The notes below the pieces were generated by a model that searched no databases, was not told where the DNA came from, and saw only the letters and a program-made list of their open reading frames with translations. The position numbers and the translations under genes are program-made. This document shows, piece after piece, positions 62,429 through 64,000 of a DNA stretch of 64,000 nucleotides. Each line of letters starts with the position of its first letter. Position 1 is the first letter of the stretch. Source of the DNA: an uncultured Alphaproteobacteria bacterium (GTDB lineage: Bacteria; Pseudomonadota; Alphaproteobacteria; Rhizobiales; Aestuariivirgaceae); the NCBI GenBank assembly GCA_937870685.1, contig CALMZX010000104.1:18168-82167 (forward strand), written 5' to 3'.

Positions 62429-63766
62429 ATGCCGCTCGTTCATCCTGATGCCCTGCACTTTGAAACAGCCGTCGAGAGTTACTGGGAAGCCTCGGCCGAT
62501 CCGCTTGGGCTTGCCCTTTCGCCGCTGCACCGCGATGAAACCTGCGATGTTGCCGTCATCGGCGGCGGCTTTACCGGCCTTTCGGCGGCTCTCGAACTCG
62601 CTGAACGCGGCGTCGATGTCAGGCTGCTGGAAGCAGGCCACATCGGCTGGGGTGCCTCAGGGCGCAACGGCGGCTTTGCCTGCATTGGCTCTCACAAGAT
62701 GTCCTATGGCACCATGATCAGGCGCTATGGCCTTGAGGCAACCAGGGCGTTCTATGGTGCCATGAAGGAGAGCGTGGCGCTTGTCGCCGACAATGCCGCG
62801 CGCCACGCCATTGATGTCTGGAAGACCATGCAGGGCGAGATCACGCTCGCCCACCGCCCCGACCGTCTGGACGAATTCCGCGAAGACCAGCGCTTCTACC
62901 GCGAGACCTTCGGCGAGGAGAACGAATTGCTCAGCCGCGCCGAACTGGTGGAGCGCGGTCTCGCCGGGCCGGAGTTCCATGGTGGCCTCCTCGGGCCTGT
63001 GGGCTTCGGCGTGCATCCCCTGAACTATGTGCGCGGTCTCGCCCGCGCCGCCCACAAGGCGGGAGCAAAACTGCATCCGCGCTCACGTCTCATCCGCTGG
63101 GAGGAACGGGACGGCCACCATCGCCTCGCCACGGCTGAGGCCACGCTCACGGCCAGACGCGTGATCGTCGCCACCAACGGCTACACGCCGGAGGATGTCT
63201 CGCCGCGCCACGCCGGGCGCCTGCTGCCGGCGCTCTCCAACATCATCGTCACCCGCCCCCTCAGCGAAGATGAAATCAGGGCGCAGAACTGGACCAGCGA
63301 AGTGCTGGCTTATGACAGCCGCAACCTCCTGCATTATTTCCGCCTCCTGCCCGGCAGGCGCTTCCTCTTTGGTGGCCGTGGCGGCACGGATTCTTCGGAT
63401 GCGGCCGCACCCGCCTATCGCGCCTTCATGACCGACACGTTCCGGCGCATGTTCCCCGCCTGGGCCGACGCGGAAATCACCCATTTCTGGCGCGGTTTCG
63501 TGTGTCTCGCGCACGACCTCGTGCCCTATGTGGGTGCCCTGGATGACCGCGCAAGCGTGTGGACCGCCCTCTGCTATCATGGCAACGGCGTCGCCATGGG
63601 TTCATGGTCAGGCCGCGCCGTGGCCCGAATGCTGCTGGATGAAAAGGCAGGGCAGGCTATGCCCGCCGTCATCACCCGCCGCCTCGCCAGATACCCCCTG
63701 CCCCTCTTCCGCCCCCTCTACCTCAAGGGCGCCTATCTCTGGTTCAACTGGCAGGACAACCACTGA
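62429..63766 (+). CDS. FAD-dependent amine oxidase, PuuB-like
   Basis: A 445-residue DAO-fold flavoprotein. FAD motif CDVAVIGGGFTGLSAALEL, then EAGHIGWGASGRNGGF and a C-terminal YHGNGVAMGSWSGRAVARML, as in gamma-glutamylputrescine oxidase (PuuB/PuuA-pathway) and related rhizobial oxidases. The rest of a gamma-glutamyl pathway (puuA, puuC, puuD) is not in view, so a free amine or N-methyl amino acid substrate is possible. ATG 62429 has AGGA six bases upstream; ATG 62414 is alternative. Divergent from the aphA operon with 101 bp between starts, suggesting shared control. Confidence 0.85.
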   Translation: MPLVHPDALHFETAVESYWEASADPLGLALSPLHRDETCDVAVIGGGFTGLSAALELAERGVDVRLLEAGHIGWGASGRNGGFACIGSHKMSYGTMIRRYGLEATRAFYGAMKESVALVADNAARHAIDVWKTMQGEITLAHRPDRLDEFREDQRFYRETFGEENELLSRAELVERGLAGPEFHGGLLGPVGFGVHPLNYVRGLARAAHKAGAKLHPRSRLIRWEERDGHHRLATAEATLTARRVIVATNGYTPEDVSPRHAGRLLPALSNIIVTRPLSEDEIRAQNWTSEVLAYDSRNLLHYFRLLPGRRFLFGGRGGTDSSDAAAPAYRAFMTDTFRRMFPAWADAEITHFWRGFVCLAHDLVPYVGALDDRASVWTALCYHGNGVAMGSWSGRAVARMLLDEKAGQAMPAVITRRLARYPLPLFRPLYLKGAYLWFNWQDNH

Positions 63767-63818
63767 GAACCATCGGCGTCATCGCCAGTCATTGCCGATC
63801 AGACATCCGCCAGCCCGC

Positions 63819-63932
63819 CCCTCATCCGTCCTTTGGGTAACCTCTCCCGTCAGGGGACGGGAGAAGGCGACACCCATCAAGGCCTTCTCCCGCACTTTTC
63901 GCGGGAGAAGGTGCCCGAAGGGCGGATGAGGG
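63819..63932. repeat. Inverted repeat (CCCTCATCCG / CGGATGAGGG family)
   Basis: Outer arms CCCTCATCCG and CGGATGAGGG enclose two hairpins, CTCCCGTC/GACGGGAG and CTTCTCCCGC/GCGGGAGAAG. This is a style of dispersed palindromic element frequent in Hyphomicrobiales genomes. It fills most of the 234 bases after the PuuB-like gene. Confidence 0.85.
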
Positions 63933-63972
63933 ACACGTGGCAGGGCGCTGGCCGGTGATGTGAAAATTGTCC

Positions 63973-64000
63973 TTGACATGATCCCCAATATAGGAATACA
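63973..64000 (+). promoter_or_regulatory. Possible promoter at right edge
   Basis: A consensus -35 TTGACA (63973-63978) is followed by an AT-rich stretch with a near-palindrome ATCCC-N7-GGAAT; the -10 would fall at or past the window edge, so this cannot be completed. Confidence 0.25.

Overview
The window is a high-GC (about 65%) chromosomal stretch from an alphaproteobacterium, most likely Hyphomicrobiales or a close relative. The basis is gene order rather than a database match: cobS / J-domain protein / bolA / CNNM-CorC / aroB-aroK / xerD / accA, then lnt-xre-metK-trmB and rimP-nusA-ylxR-infB-rbfA-truB-rpsO-pnp, plus hisS-hisZ-hisG with a short-form HisG and a fused cysNC. No rRNA, tRNA, CRISPR, transposase or prophage was found.

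Layout. 1-12.1 kb: cobalamin (cobS, cut by the left edge), shikimate (aroKB), recombination (xerD), lipid (accA), a copper oxidase, and an aldolase-like/PfkB kinase pair. 12.1-23 kb, all leftward: the transcription/translation supercluster from rimP to pnp, with two membrane-protein genes between infB and rbfA and a leader terminator before rimP. 23-30.6 kb: a small unknown gene under a two-palindrome operator, a TauE-type permease, a Nudix hydrolase, a phosphate operon (DUF47-pit) behind three PhoB-type repeats, trmB, metK with a palindromic operator, an Xre regulator and lnt. 31-35 kb: a ureohydrolase facing a D-arginine dehydrogenase and a 2-ketoarginine decarboxylase, which together outline arginine degradation through guanidino intermediates to GABA and urea. 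35.8-41 kb: a LplT-PlsC-acyl-ACP synthetase fusion, and an aminotransferase bracketed by palindromic repeats. 41.4-44.7 kb: hisS-hisZ-hisG. 44.8-50.9 kb: an unassigned structured RNA, a SulP transporter lacking STAS, an MltB-type transglycosylase and cysD-cysNC. 51-63.8 kb: a polyamine/amine island with a PotABCD-type importer carrying two binding proteins, a BDH2-like dehydrogenase, an amidase, N-carbamoylputrescine amidase, a histamine-dehydrogenase-like flavoprotein, an acetylpolyamine deacetylase and a PuuB-like oxidase.

Most unusual items: cysD is fused to a small Xre-like domain, carries a one-base frameshift and follows a perfect 16-bp palindrome; the TMADH-family enzyme has the residues associated with histamine/diamine dehydrogenases rather than trimethylamine dehydrogenase; hisS contains an internal AT-rich block with foreign-looking codons; and a promoter-RNA-terminator unit of unknown family lies between hisG and sulP.

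All calls come from reading the sequence and remembered family features. No search was run.
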